Source: Jaltomata sinuosa (Eukaryota > Streptophyta > Magnoliopsida > Solanales > Solanaceae). From it: a stretch of 64,000 nucleotides of DNA. Where the stretch lies: the NCBI GenBank assembly GCA_003996215.1, contig QJPP01003111.1, positions 62,001 to 126,000 on the forward strand. The letters run 5' to 3'. Shown here one piece after another: positions 35,850 through 48,400 of the stretch (positions within the stretch are counted from its first letter, which is position 1; every line of letters starts with the position of its first letter). Position numbers and translations under genes: made by a program. The notes under the pieces are model-generated. The model saw only the letters and a program-made list of their open reading frames with translations. It did not search any database and was not told the origin of the DNA.

Positions 35850-37100
35850 GGGGTGTTGGCCAGTATTGAGGTCAAATCCACATTCATGGAAGAAATAAAG
35901 GCCAAGCAATTTCAGGATGCACAGTTGAACAAACTTCGGAGTAAGGTAATATCCAGAGAGTCCGGGGATGCCACGTTAGACGCTGGTGGGGTGATGAATT
36001 TCAGAGGAAGGATTTGTGTTCCTTGGTTTATGACATAATTCAGAATGTGTTGGTAGAGGCTCATGGTTTGCGGTATTCGATTCAACTAGGCGTAACCAAG
36101 ATGTACATAAATTTGAGGCAACTTTACTGGTGGCCTGGGATGAAAAGGGACATAGCTGAATTTGTGTCAAAGTGTCAGAATTGTCAGCAGGTCAAGTATG
36201 AGCACCAAAGGCCTGCAGGACTAACTTCAGAGAATGCGCATTCTTGAGTGGAAGTGGGAAAGGATAGAGATGGATTTTGTGCTGGGTTTTCCAATGACTT
36301 TGGGAATGTATGACTGTATTTGGGTCATTGTGGACAGGCTGACCAAGTCAACTCATTTCATTCCGGTTAGGGTGGATAATAATTTGCAGCAGTTGGCTAA
36401 GATCTATCTTAATAAGATCGTGAGACTGCATGGGGTACCACTGTCCATCATTTCAGACAGGGGTACACATTTTACCTCTAAGTTCTGGGGTAAGTTGCAT
36501 GAAGAGTTGGGCACTCAACTCACTTTCAGCACAACATTCCATCCTCAGACAGACAGTCAGTCAGAGAGGACAATCCAGGTATTAGAAGACATGCTAAGAG
36601 AAGGTGTGATTGACTCCGGGGGTCATTGGGACCAATTTCTACCGTTGTGTGAGTTCTCATACAATAATAGCGAACACTCAAGTATCGATATGGCACCATT
36701 TAAGGCGTTGTATGGGAGTGGATATAGATCACACATAGGGTGGTTTGAGGCAGGCAATGTGAAGCCTTTGGGCATAGAATTGGTGAGGGAAGCACAGGAA
36801 AAAGTAAGGGGCATTCAGACCAAGCTGGTAGTAGCCCAGAGCAGGAAGAAGGATTACCTAGATCACAAGTTGAGGGACATTGATTTTCAGGTTGGTGAGA
36901 AAGTGTTATTGAAGGTGTCACCAATGAAAGGGGTTATGTGTTTCGGTAAGAGGGGCAAGCTCAGCCCTCGGTATCTCGATTTATTTGAGGTTTTGGAAAT
37001 CGTAGGGCCGGTGGCTTAAAGGTTAGCACTGCCGCCCAGTTTATCCGGGGTCCATTCAGTCTTCCATGTGTCCATGTTGAAGCGATACTATGGGGATGGG
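35850..37100 (+). pseudogene. E3 integrase
   Basis: The zinc-binding N-terminus at about 36055-36205 is read as EAHGLRYSIQLGVTKMY...CQNCQQVK. The second histidine of the HHCC set is replaced (IQLG in place of IHPG). The catalytic core is in one frame from 36234 to 37019, with Asp in MDFVLGFP, Asp in IISDRGTHFTS and Glu in QSERTIQVLEDML, the D,D-35-E pattern. The C-terminus GKLSPRYLDLFEVLEIVGPVA ends at a stop at 37017; the conserved FHVSMLKRY follows. A frame change lies at about 36235. It joined the DNA copy into the genome when functional. Confidence 0.8.
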
Positions 37101-37119
37101 GAATATATTATTAAATGGA

Positions 37120-37364
37120 ATGCGATTTTACTAGACAAGGATCTCTAATATGAAGAGGAACCGGTTGCGATTCTTGATCGGGATGTCTGGAAGTTGAGGA
37201 CAAAGGAGATCAAATCTATGAAAGTTCAGTGGAGGCATCATCCGGTAGAGGAAGTCACTTGGGAAACCGAGAAGGACATGCGGGACAAGTACCCTCACTT
37301 GTTTGGGGATGAAGGTACTACACTCTCCCTAATTTATTTCATCCTTTTGTGTTTGATCATTTAG
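37120..37364 (+). pseudogene. E3 chromodomain-like polyprotein tail
   Basis: The reading EPVAILDRDVWKLRTKEI, VQWRHHPVEEVTWETEKDM, then YPHLF matches the chromodomain of Tekay-type chromoviruses, thought to steer insertion to particular chromatin. The frame ends with TAG at 37362, 30 bases before the 3' LTR. A stop at about 37146 separates it from the integrase. Confidence 0.65.
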
Positions 37365-37393
37365 GGATGAACGATGGTTAAATTGGTATCTGT

Positions 37394-37496
37394 TGTAACG
37401 ATCGGGTTCATCGTTACGGGTAAACTTTTTATGCCAAGTTTCGAGTTAGAAAACTTCCGTATTTGAGAGTTGGAAATTCTGGGCTAGGTTAGTTTT
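37394..37496 (+). repeat. E3 3' LTR, first 103 bases
   Basis: It starts TGTAACGATCGGGTTC and matches 20134 onward, then is interrupted by E5 at 37497. The base run before E5 is GTTTT. Confidence 0.8.
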
Positions 37497-38453
37497 TGAC
37501 ACCCAATTTTTACCGCCCATATTACAGATTAATCTTGAGCCTTTTCAAATCTTAAACAATGTTTTGGAATAATTATTTTGTAAAAAGGATACCATATTTT
37601 CCAAATCAACTTTATAATAGTTTTGAGTAAGAATTTATATTTTTCATATTTTACTATGTGAAATTTATATAAGTTTACTTAAAAAACTATTTTAAAGCCT
37701 AAATTCATAAGAAATCCTTTTTAAAAGATCAAATGCTTGATTTTCCTCCAAATTGATTAAAATTAAAGATTAATTGAATAATTAATTTCATAATTTTAAA
37801 GGGAATAATTATTCTTTAAACATAACAGCTATGTGAAATTATTTAAATATTAGCCAAATTTCATTAAATTATTCCTAATCTGGCTACCTCTTAAACCTAA
37901 AAGTGGACACATTTTGTAAATGTGGCCAAATCTTCAATAACCCCTCATCAAACCCTTTGTATTTCAGCAAAGTTGGGCTCCAATTCGTCCAACCCACTCC
38001 CTCTTTCCTCTTTACCCGTCTGAACCAGTCCAGGTCCAACCTAACTCACCCTTATCACTCCACCTCTTTCTCTTTTCTCTTATTTTCACAAACTCAACCA
38101 AACGACCCTTCACCCTCCTCTCCTCTCTCAACAACGATGAACAACAACTCCAAACCCTAGGCGCCACCCCTCAAACCCAATGTCTCCCTCATCTCTACGT
38201 ACCCAAAATGCGTGATGGGCACGATAAATCATACCACGAAGGTACTAGGGTAGCAACGTGGAGACAATCCACACCTCTCCTTCATCCTTTACTCAAAATA
38301 CCACTCGATTTATGCCAGATGGGGTACGAATTCGTGAGCTATTCGCCCTTTTCCCGTGGAGAATTCAAATTCCCTCAGTAAAATCCCTAAAAAACCCTTC
38401 AAATCCCTTATCCCACATTAGTGAAACCCCAAAAATTTCACCCAATCGGCTCC

Positions 38454-38462
38454 TATATAAAC
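38454..38462 (+). promoter_or_regulatory. TATA box of E5 LTR
   Basis: TATATAAAC lies about 960 bases into the LTR and is kept in the 3' LTR at 63384 (TATATATAAAC). Confidence 0.65.
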
Positions 38463-38486
38463 CCCCACTGTTCTCAGTGTGGGGGT
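38461..38486 (+). other. Hairpin just downstream of E5 TATA box
   Basis: ACCCCCACTG and CAGTGtGGGGGT can pair around TTCT with a one-base bulge. In the 3' LTR (63391-63418) the outer C5/G5 arms remain while inner bases differ. It would sit around the transcript start. Confidence 0.45.
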
Positions 38487-40940
38487 AATATTTTCAGAGC
38501 TAGAAGAACCCTAAAAAGCTTAAGAAAGCTCAGGGATCTTTTGGTGAAGAATTCGATGTTCTTTTCATCGTTTCAAGGGCGAGATTCAAGCGATTTCTGG
38601 GGGCTGAAACCTTGTAAGACTTTTTAAGCTTAGGTTTTGGCTAAGAAATCCAATGTTTTCTTTTTCTGGTGGTGAAGGGTGTCCCGACAAAGCTCATGGT
38701 TCTGGTACGCTGCTCCGAAGAAGGTAAACACCTCATCTTCTCGTGTTTTTTGTATTCTCTTTAGCGTTCTGTTAGTTTGCTTTTCTCATATAAATTTCTA
38801 GTTTTAGGCTGGATTTTGTTTTGATTTGGTGTTAATAGATCACAAACAAATGTTCAGAATTTGTCTCTTTTGAAATTATTGTCAAATGTAAAAGTGATAG
38901 TGTTCTCCGTGTTGCTCTTTCTCATTTTCTCTGTTTCATCTCATTATAGGAATTGTTTTTTTTTTAAAATGTTGATATGACTGTTAAAATTATTTTGTTG
39001 TTGTAGATAGGAGATGTTAAGTCCACTATACTTTTTAAAGGAAATGTTGTCAAGTTTAACTCTGAAACTTGAATTAATATGGGTCACTACTTCATAAGTG
39101 TTGTTTTATTTTGCATTCACAAAATTAGTTTGGTTAAGGCAAATTGGACTGACTTTGTCTCTTTAGTATGTTCAAATCTCGTTCAAATCTCGTTCAAACT
39201 GGGTTTATCCTTCATTGTTTTTTTGGCAGTCTAATATGTTTGGTTTCTTTTGAAATGAGTCATGAATAAACTTGATAGGTTGGTTGTGTAACCAAGATCC
39301 ATCACATAACTTACCATGTTAGTATTGTGAATTTGCTTAAACAAGGTGTTCCACCTCTATTTGAATTACCTCTATGGCTGAAAGTCCCTCTCTCTTATCA
39401 TTTAATGATTGAATAGGGTCGTCAAGCTTGAATGCATAACCTTAACCATAATATAAAATTGCTTCAACACAATTCTGTTTGAATCTGATTAGGCTAGGTT
39501 TATTTGCTCTTTTTTCAGTAGAACTTGAATACGCATGACAGTCATAGAATTCATTCCTATTGTTTAACTTGTTTAACTTTCCAACTCCCCGAAATGCTTT
39601 GGTTTCATGTTGAAACCCATAAAGAATCTTCTAGTCCTCGAAGTTATTTGAATGACTATTAAATTATTGTTATATTTTCTCAATAAGATACCTCTACACA
39701 TAATCGTGTTTCTAAATGCCATGATAGTAGTTCATGTTCATTATGCCACGCTTAAAAAATCAATTCGGGTTGGTAACTGCTTGGTATATAAGAAATACTT
39801 CTACTGTTGCTTAATTTGGAAAGTCATGGATGATAATTGAGTCATACATATACTTGGTATATATTTTGATAGAATTTATCTTATACCTGTATGAGTGCTA
39901 ATTAACATTCTGTTTGCTATGCTTGAAACACCTTGAGTCCAAACATACTCCACTTCCTTGCATCTCGTTGGGCATTGATGCCCAACCGTTTTCATCTTCA
40001 AGTCATCCCGTTGCAAGTGATAAAGGACTGGTGAATTGGTTGAAGGAAAATGAAAGAAATGGGTCAAAAGCACATAAGGATAGCATCAGCAACTGCTCAA
40101 ATGGGCCAAAGAATTTGAAATGGACCAAAGTCCAATAAATATCAGTAGCAGTAGCCCAAATAAGTTAAACTATTGAAGAAGAGATTGAAAAAAGTCCAAA
40201 AAGTTGCAGCAGTGGGCTTCAAAGCCAACAAACTAGCTTTAGGACAGGTTTCATATGGGCAAAAGTCCAAATTGTTTATGCCAAAGGGCTTAAATTCCTC
40301 CCTTATCCCTTAAACTCTTTATTTTGTTTTGTAGTTAGAAATATTTGTAATTGATTCGGACTGACATTTTTAACTTAGTTAAGTTGCCCCAAACGAGTAA
40401 ATATTTCTTGTTTAATTTTCTTTAGTCACTTATTGTTTTCTTCATGTAAAAACAATTAAGCATCTTTATACTTATCTAAATCGAGCATGCTGTTTTCCTT
40501 TAAACAACTCTTTATGTATTTCTTGAAACATTTCTAAAAATGTATATCAATCTTCTCGTATCAAGTTTTACCTACTATGTTCCCTAAATCAAAACAAGAT
40601 ATTTTTCTCAAGATAAATCATCTCTTTCTTTAAAAAGTTAGTCAAAATAAGTTGGTTTAAAACAAGTCAGGATAACCGCGAGTTAGCGGATATCCCGAGT
40701 GCCTTTAAAACCTTCTCGGGATATTAATGAGAGCATCTTACCTCGAATCTCTAATTTTCTAAGTCTTTTACTGTTTTAAGATTTTAGAAATTATTACAAG
40801 GTTTTCTTAGTTTTCCTTTAAACAAATTAAGTGGTGAATCTTGCTTTTATTTGAAAAATATTTTGAAACTTTAACTTGGTTTTCGAAATGAATTTTCAAA
40901 TAGTCGAAACATAGTAACCATTTTTTCTCTAAAACAAAAA

Positions 40941-40958
40941 TGGTGACTCTGCTGGGGA
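40941..40958 (+). other. E5 primer binding site (Arg-tRNA type)
   Basis: TGGTGACTCTGCTGGGGA follows the LTR end CA by four A residues. It resembles the Ogre/Tat primer text TGGCGACTCCGCTGGGGA. Confidence 0.75.
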
Positions 40959-41773
40959 TAATTCAACTAGGTTCTAACCTCATTGTTTGCAACTAACTTG
41001 TTTGACTAACTATTCGTATTGTAATAATTAGTAACTTTATTGCTTTCCTTACTTATTTATTTTTTCGCAAAATATAAACTATTCATGGAATCTTCCGCCT
41101 CTCTTGGCAAAGGATTAGATTGCATTAGGGGTAAAAAGGAGATTATGCAAGTATTTGCAGCCGTTCTTAACAAAAAAACAATTTTCAAAACAGACGAGTG
41201 AAGTAGTTGACCCGCGGTCGGTTAACGGTTACTTGTTGTTTTAGCCCGTGTTTGTCTGCCCGGGTTCCCGGTCAATTTTGAAACCTATTCTAGTAAAAAC
41301 AGGATAGAGCAAAACCAAATCCCAAAATAGGCATTGATCTAAGATGTCTTAATATCCGAGGGATGTTAAGTGCATTAGTAAGACCACCTTGTGTTCGAAA
41401 GGCCCATGGCCCAAAAGAAAAATCATCCCTTATGTGGTTAATTGAAGGATGTGATGTCAGGTTGTACGAACCATTATCCCTCGGGATTGGATATATTTAG
41501 ATAGTCTTTTATTTTTGAAGATTGTCATCCGAAAGGCGTTCAGAATTCGCAAGAAGTCCAAGAAGTTCGAGAATGAAGCACCAGCCACGGCGGCCTAGTT
41601 TAGGATTGTACCCCTGAGCGAGACAGATTTTGATGTACATTCCTTTTTTCCCTCCTTTTGTATCCCCATTGAAATGTAATAAATATGTATAAATATATTT
41701 TTGGGGAAATGAAACATTTACAAATGACATAGATATCCTTCAATTCATTAGGCCTACCTTTGGCATGAAAAGG
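40959..41773 (+). other. E5 leader, part before E6
   Basis: Non-coding 5' leader of E5. I see no open reading of note and no additional ORF before gag, which some Ogre elements have. It ends with AAAGG, the E6 target duplication. Confidence 0.55.
41769..41773. repeat. E6 target-site duplication, left copy
   Basis: AAAGG is identical to 53344-53348. Confidence 0.85.
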
Positions 41774-44700
41774 TGTCACGACCCGATCGGTCATGATGGC
41801 ACCTACAACCCCCCAGTAGGCGAACCAATTCCCGTAGAACAGGACAGTTAGTAATGAGCTACTATCTAACAAATAAGCGGGAGGGTAGTTTAATAAGCAA
41901 AAGTAAGGGAACAAGATGAAGAGAATAGATAACAGGAATATATATATACATATGCGAAAACTAAACCAAACCCCAAGACCTGGTCTCATAGTATAGAGCC
42001 AAAACTACATACATGGAGTGCAAACGATCCAAAACAGTATATACAGATGTCTCTGAATGGTAATAGAGTACATAAAGCAAAAGAACTAAAGCCAAGCTCC
42101 GATCGCCAAGAGCTCACCCTTAGTCTGAAGTAATCCCCAACAGATCTCCAAGCACGACTTACAGCGATATAACGGCGATGGCCCATGCTAGGATCTGCAC
42201 CCAAAGATGCAGGGGGTAGGGTGAGCACCAAATGCGAAGCATAAGGTACCCAGTAGGTATCATAGGCCGACTGGGAACATATAAGATAGAAGCGCAGTAA
42301 CAGACAGAACAGAAGCAAGTAGTCAGAGAAATCAACGAAAGGGTACACATGAACTAGCCCAGAGGGAAGTCAACAGAACCACATGTGAGGCCAACAAGCA
42401 AAATATATACACCATAGGCACATGTGAAAGTAAGAAACAACGCACCTAGGGTCCTTGCCATAACAGCGTATACATAATAAGTTTACGAAATGAACGGTAT
42501 ACCGGTAACCTCAAGTATAAGAAGAAGAGAGAAAGAGTAATGATAGGCATGCTTAGAGACATGAATCAAGCCCAACTAATCATATCAATCTCAAATCCAG
42601 CATCTAACAGTCTAGCAGTAACCAATTTCATAATTAACCGTAACAGGGAACAATTCTTCAATTAAATAGCAAGAGTCTACCTACAGTCCCCCGGCCGCCC
42701 ATACAACCGAGGAATACAAACAAGTGAAAACAAACCCTCCGGCATCCCATACTACCGGAGCGTACAATCAACAAACAACAAATAAGGGTGGAGCCTCAAA
42801 CAATGAATGATATGATGCATGAAGATCTCAAGTGAAATGGTATCCCTGTGTGTACCTCCTCCGGTGCCGATCCGGCCCAGCAGGTAGGTTCCATGGAAGG
42901 ACACTGCCCATATACCCTTCCTCCGGCACACGCAGCCCGCAGCCTCAGGCCCGGATGGCAAGGTCCATGGAGGTCCCTGACCCCATACTAAAACTCAGTA
43001 TCAAAACATGTCGTCCGGAAGCAAGTCCGGGTTCAAGATAGAGACCCAGTCTCTAATATGCATGCCCAGACCCTGTCCAGGACTAAAGTAGTAGGAAAAT
43101 ATCTCAAAAATCCCTCCAAGGGTGCCCGGGCATAACCGGGTCTAAACAGTAGATAGTCATCTCAGGTGCTCGGTCCGACCGAGGCTAAAATTATCTCAAG
43201 TAGCAAGAAAACTCAACTAGCACCCCGGCCCTGTCGAGTCTAGCGTTAATCGTAAAACTGGTGATATAAATCATAATTTTACCTTCTTTTACCAAAGAAT
43301 ATTCACAAGTTAAATCAAACCATTTCCATAAAAAAAGGGCCCCCCTGGGCCATGCAAGGTTTAGAAAATAGTGCCAATAGGCTCGAAGCCAAAACCGTAG
43401 TAAAACATGGATAAAACCTCTTTATATGCATGGAAATGGTATGATCAAACACAATAGCTGCCCAGCATCTCACAATCAACCTATCGACCCTGCACAGGCC
43501 CATAACTACTCAGCAAGCATAACCAGCCTAGAAGGATAATTCTATGCTCGGGACTCGCGGACATTCCCAATATCCCACCTTCTATGTTCCAGAGTCAACA
43601 AGGCCTCATAGGACCACAAGGGTAAATAAAATATATCGGCAAGTACTACAAGCAACGGAGGAACAAAAGTAGGCGGACATGAATAAAGCGGTCAAGGTCT
43701 GTGGTACCAACCTAGTAATCCAACCCAAGGATGCCAGCTAGTACAATTTTATCCGATATATGCTAAGTCTAGGGATTTTAAACCATAACCTACCTGTCAT
43801 CCGACGACAAGCTGTTAGGACGATAATATCCAAGCTCAAACCGCTCCGAGAAGCTCCAAAATGAAATCAAACTCGAATTTAGGCTTGAATAAGTTGACGT
43901 ATATAATTGATTTTCTTTTTGACGAAAATAAGCACGAACAGTAGTATACCTAAGCTTAGAAATATATTCACACAATTAGTCAATATATACCTACAGTGGA
44001 GGATTACTTTTCATATTAAAAAAATATAAATAGTTCACATTTAATTTATATATATAAAGGAAGTATCAGTTGCTTACTCTATGCCACTACATACTGCCTA
44101 ACCTTGTTGTACAATGCCTCCACTTCCACGTGGAAGTGGAGGTGGAAACCAATTTCATCCCGTTAAGTATATACTCGGGTATTGCATAAATTCATGGTAA
44201 AATATATATAACTTTTGAATATATAATAATTAATAGAAAATTATTTCAAATAAAACCTACTATATTATAATAATAATTTTCAACATAACTAAGTCTACTA
44301 TCTCCGTTAAAATACTAATAAATTATAAGACTCTTGTAAAATAGATACATACACGAATATCTCGTAACAAAAGTATTTTAGGAAGGCAATAAAAATATAA
44401 CTTTCTACCACATTCAACTTTTAAATTAAATATTTTCAAATACGCACGATTTTGATACTCAAGAACTCTCTTGGAACCCTCCCTTATGTTTTCTCACTGT
44501 TTCAGAACTGAAATGGCGTTTTAAAACGTGAAGTTGAGGCTTTAAATCGATTTTGACCCGACCCGGTTTCTGCCAGATAGTCCGCGGTAAAACAGTCATA
44601 ACTTTTTACTCCGAGATCAGTTGGACGTGAGGTTTTGTGCGTTGGAAACTAGACTCGTAGACCTTCGATTTGGTATTTTGGGGGACTTCTAACTCTTTAT

Positions 44701-44935
44701 ATATTGATATAAAAGCTCTGAGATATTTTACCCAAAGTTCAGAAAATTTATAAAAGAAACTTACGATAACTTTTGCCGACTCGCTTGACTTCAAAACTTA
44801 TCGTACGACCAAACAAATGGACCCGGCACCGAACTACCGGTCCCGACAAGCCTTAAATGACTTAGGGCCGCTACAAAAAAGCTCTAACGGTACAAGGAAA
44901 ATGTATACGTGGAAATAACCGGAAGGGTCATTACA
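41774..44935 (-). repeat. E6 3' LTR (3162 bp)
   Basis: On the plus strand it begins TGTCACGACC and ends GGTCATTACA, so on the element strand it reads TGTAATGACC...GGTCGTGACA. It is highly similar to 50105-53343. It contains a 26-base perfect palindrome not found in the other LTR. No coding content. Confidence 0.9.
44117..44142. repeat. Perfect 26-bp palindrome in E6 3' LTR
   Basis: CCTCCACTTCCAC followed by GTGGAAGTGGAGG, centred on CACGTG, a G-box core. The 5' LTR has only the left arm here, followed by a 37-bp tandem duplication. Confidence 0.85.
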
Positions 44936-44945
44936 TCAGCCACTA

Positions 44946-45170
44946 CTAAAAAGGACTTTCGTCCTCGAAGGTCAAGGTCAAGGGGGTACCTGAAGGCTCA
45001 AACAACTGCGGATACTAAGCCCGCATATCTCTCTCAGTCTCCTAGGTAGCCTCCTCGACTGGACGATGCCTCCACTGAACCTTAACAACCGGGATCTCTC
45101 GAGACCTCAATCTCCTGACATCTCTGGCCAAAATAGCTGTCGGCTCCTCAACAAAAGCGAAACCCTCACC
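44946..45170 (-). pseudogene. E6 chromodomain-like tail
   Basis: The reading AILARDVRRLRSREIPVVKV, QWRHRPVEEAT, then a stop (at 45039, where Trp stands in E3), then ETERDMRA, another stop, YPQLF and the natural stop TAG at 44946-44948. Compared with E3 both extra stops look like single base changes. A Tekay-type chromodomain probably directs integration to heterochromatin. It is fused in frame to integrase. Confidence 0.7.
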
Positions 45171-46460
45171 CAACTGAACTGAATCCCACTGCAACACATG
45201 AGACTCATCTGGTACATATCGACGCAACATCGAAACATGAAATACAGGATGTATAGCTGAAAACATCGGAGGCAAGGCTAACTGATAGGCAACGCTACCA
45301 ACCCTCTGAAGAATCTCAAGCGGCCCAATGTACCTGGGGCTAAGCTTGCCCCGCCTACCAAATCTCATCACTCCCTTTATGGGCGATACACAGAGAAACA
45401 CCAAGTCACTGACACTACACTCCAAGGCACGAAGCCTACGATCAGCATAAATCTTCTGCCTGCTCTGAGATGGCCGAAGTCTGTCCTGAATCGCTCGAAC
45501 CTGATCTAAGGAATCTCGAAGCAAATCTGTGCTCTGTGGCCTAGAATAAAAACCATCAAACCAACCTACCGGTGATCTGTAACGCCTTCCATACAAAGCC
45601 TCAAAAGGTGCCATGCCGATACTCGAATGGAAACTGTTATTATAAGCAAACTCTGCCAAGGGAACAAACTGATCCCAAGAACCTCCAAAGTCAAGAACAC
45701 AGGCCCGAAGCATGTCCTCCAGAATCTGAATGGTCCTCTCGGACTGGCCATATGTTTGAGGGTGGAAAGAGATACTAAGGTGAACCTCTGTACCCAAATC
45801 TCGTTGAATAGCCCTCCAAAACTGAGATGTGAACTGAGTGCCGCGGTCTGAAATGATAGAAGCTGGGACCCCCTGCAACCGAACAATCTCACGAAGGTAG
45901 ATCTGAGCTAATCTCTCTGCGCCATAAGAAGTCGGAACCGGCAAGAAATATGCTGAATTAGTCAGCCTATCAACAATCACCCATATGGAATCAAACCTAT
46001 GAGAAGTACGAGGTAAACCAACAACGAAGTCCATAGTAATCCCTTCCCACTTCCACTCAGGAATGGGAATTCGCTGCATCAAACCACCAAGTCTCATGTG
46101 CTCGAACTTAACCTGCTGACAGTTCAAGCACCGAGATATGAACTCCTCTATATCCCGCGTCATACTACTCCATCAGTAAAGCTGTCTCAAGTCTCTATAC
46201 ATCTTTGCTGTGCCAGGGTGAATGGAGTATCTAGTACAATGTGCCTCATGAAGTATCAACTGAATCAAATCACTAATCCTCGAAACACAAAGGAGACTAT
46301 CCAACCTCAAAACCCCATCTGAATCTAGAGTAGCCTGGCTGGTCTCACCCTGAACAACCCGATCACGAAGGTCACACAACTGCTGATCCTCAAACTGACG
46401 GCTCTGAATTTGATCAATCAAAGTAGAACGAACCTCAATACTGGCGAGAACTCTGCTAGG
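45171..46460 (-). pseudogene. E6 integrase
   Basis: It has an intact zinc-binding set EAHCTRYSIHPG...CLNCQQVK (about 46250-46105), with one stop at about 46166 (Tyr-stop-Trp where Tyr-Trp-Trp is usual). Then 373 codons are open from 46163. The catalytic residues are present: Asp in ITMDFVVGLP, Asp in IISDRGTQFTS, and Glu in GQSERTIQILEDML. The C-terminal GKLSPRYIGPLEILQRVG and FHVSMLRRYVPDESHVL complete it. This is the best-preserved integrase in the window and would be functional only if the upstream stops were absent. Confidence 0.85.
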
Positions 46461-47160
46461 ATCCGACAAGTCAAGCCTAACCAAATGGTTAGCCAAGGAC
46501 TGGATGTCCAAGGCCAACGGTCGCTCTGAAACTGAAAGAGAAGCTAGGCTACCCATACTCACTGCATTCCGGCTCAAGGCATCCCCTACCACGTTTGCCT
46601 TGCCCGGATGATACAGAATAGTGAAGTCATAGTCCTTCAGTAACTCAACCCATCTCCTCTATCTCGAGTTCAACTCTCGCTGACTCGTGATATATTGAAG
46701 ACTACGATGATCAGTGAAGATCTCACAGTGAACTCCATATAGGTAACGCCTCCAGATCTTGAGTGCGAAAACTACCGCCGCCAACTCTAAGTCATGAGTG
46801 GGGTAGTTGCTCTCGTGGACCTTCAGCTGCCTCGACATATATGCTATTACTCGACCCTGCTGCATCAACACACAACCAAGACCAACCCTAGAAGTATCAC
46901 AGTACACGGAGAAGCTCTGACCCTCAACCGGCAAAGTCAAAACAGGAGCTGAAGTCAATAAGGCCTTAAGCCTCTGGAAGCTATCCTCACACTGATCCGA
47001 CCACTGAAATGGGACATCCTTCCTAGTCAGCATAGTCAAGGGTGCTGCTATGGAAGAAAATCCCTCAATGAACCATCTGTAGTAACCTGCTAACCCAATA
47101 AAGCTGCGGACCTCAGTAGCAGTAGTAAGTCTAGGCCAATCACAAACCACAGAAATCTTT
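46461..47160 (-). pseudogene. E6 RT thumb and RNase H
   Basis: Begins at the EVRSFIGLAGYYRWFIEGF motif. RNase H follows with FSVYCDTSRVGLGCVLMQ (first Asp), NYPTHDLELAAVVFALKIW (Glu region), EIFTDHRSLQYI (Asp), and YHPGKANVVGDALSR (final Asp). One stop at 46659-46661 between NSR and RRW. It removes the RNA strand during reverse transcription. Same frame as integrase. Confidence 0.85.
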
Positions 47161-47930
47161 CTCGGGTCAACCCTAATCCCATCCTTAGACACCACGTGCC
47201 CTAGGAATGCAACTGACTCAAGACAAAACTTGCACTTTGAGAACTTGGCATAAAGCCGATGATCTCTCAAAGTCTGGAGTATAACCCTCAAGTGCTTCTC
47301 ATGCTCATCTGTACTACGCGAGTATACCAAGATGTCGTCTATTAAAACTATCACAAATGAGTCCAATACGGGCCAAGAACCCTGTGCATCAAGTTCATAA
47401 AGGCTGCGGGGGCGTTATTCAACCAAAAAGACATCACCAGGAACTCATAATGGCCATAACGTGTCATGAATGCTGTCTTAGGGATGTCCTCCGCCCTAAT
47501 CCTCAACTGATGGTATATAGACCTCAAATCAATCTTCGAAAACGCGACTGAACCCTGAAGCTGGTCAAACAAATCATCAATCCTCGGCATCGGATACCTA
47601 TTCTTCACTGTCACCCTATTTAGCTGCCGATAATCAATACACATGCGTATCGACCCATCCTTCTTCTTCACGAAGAGAACATGAGCACCCCAAGGTGACA
47701 CACTAAGTCTAATGAACCCCTTAGCTAACAGATCCTGGAGCTGCTCCTTAAGCTCCCTCAACTCAGCAGGAGCCATACGGTAAGGAGAAATAGAAATGGG
47801 CCTAGTGCCCGACTCTAGCTCAATAGCGAAATCAATATCTCTCTCAGGTGGAAGGCCTGGCAGGTCGGTAGGAAACACATCGAGGAAGTCTCTAACCACA
47901 GGAACAGACTCAGGAGAAGTAGGGTCAGCA
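47161..47930 (-). pseudogene. E6 reverse transcriptase
   Basis: Motifs in order: ERDIDFAIELESGTRPISIS, KKKDGSIRMCIDYRQLNRVT, FSKIDLRSIYHQLRI (first catalytic Asp), then after a frameshift at about 47360 the box LIDDILVYS with its Asp codons at 47334-47339, and KFCLESVAFLGHVVS. MSFWLNNAPAAF has Trp-Leu-Asn where the family form is FGLTNAP. No stop lies inside the domain apart from the frameshift. Confidence 0.85.
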
Positions 47931-48400
47931 CCAACATCTCGGACATATGCTAGATAAGCTAAACACCCATGGGAAATCAACTTCCTAGCTCAAAGACAAG
48001 AGATGATCCCAGATGGTGCATGGCTAAAAAAACCCTGCCATACAACTGGGGATACACCGGGCACAGCTATGGTAATGGTCTTGGCATAACAATCCAAAAC
48101 CACACGGTGGAGGGATAACCAGTCCATGCCCAGTATCACATTAAAATCTAGCATATCAAGAATCATCAAATCACCCTAAGTCTTTGAATCACCAAGAGAT
48201 AGCATACAAGATCTCAAAATCCGATCCACTACTAAAGAATCTCCTACTAGGGTCGAAACAGAAATATGAACAGATAATGGCTCACTAGCCAACCCCAAAC
48301 AAGGCACAAAGTAGGCAGATACGTATGAACAAGTGGATGCAGGATCGAATAAAGCCATAGACGACTGATGGCACACAGAAATCGCACCTGTAATCACAGC
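47931..48400 (-). pseudogene. E6 aspartic protease
   Basis: The active site reads ALFDPASTCSYVSAYF (about 48360-48315); the usual form is LFDPGSTHSYVS, so the conserved Gly after the Asp-Pro is Ala here. The second motif is LDFNVILGMDWLSLHRVVLD (about 48152-48095). Stops at about 48174 (Lys-Thr-stop-Gly) and 47990 (Cys-Leu-stop-Ala) separate it from gag and RT pieces. Same frame as gag. Confidence 0.75.

Larger units (their letters stand above)
20134..37496 (+). mobile_element. E3: Tekay/Del-like chromovirus, interrupted by E4 and E5
   Basis: The 5' LTR starts TGTAACGACC at 20134, is split by E4, and ends TCATGACA at 32230. A perfect initiator-Met primer core follows. Gag, protease, RT, RNase H, integrase and a chromodomain-like tail run from 32449 to 37364 in many frames. 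The 3' LTR starts at 37394 and is interrupted after 103 bases by E5. The rest should lie right of the window beyond E5. E3 itself sits in E2's ORF2; the flank before it is TTCTC. It is coding-dead because of numerous stops and shifts. Confidence 0.85.
37497..40936 (+). repeat. E5 5' LTR (about 3.44 kb)
   Basis: It begins TGACACCCAATTTT; its first part (37497 to about 39070) matches 62349-64000. It ends near CTCTAAAACA, five bases before the primer site. Relative to the 3' LTR it lacks about 80 bases (the 3' copy's 62695-62775). A TATA box lies at 38454. No reliable coding content. Confidence 0.8.

Noticed and set aside
37903..38160. An 85-codon frame in the E5 5' LTR with an equivalent 85-codon frame at 62833-63090 in the 3' LTR
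   Set aside because: The two are copies of one LTR sequence and so are not independent; the frame opens at GTG rather than ATG and lies upstream of the TATA box. Conservation can be explained by shared origin.
41600..42348. Minus-strand frames of 120 and 129 codons at the left E6 LTR border, with one like the latter at 50085
   Set aside because: They span LTR edges and are duplicated with the LTR; no known domain.
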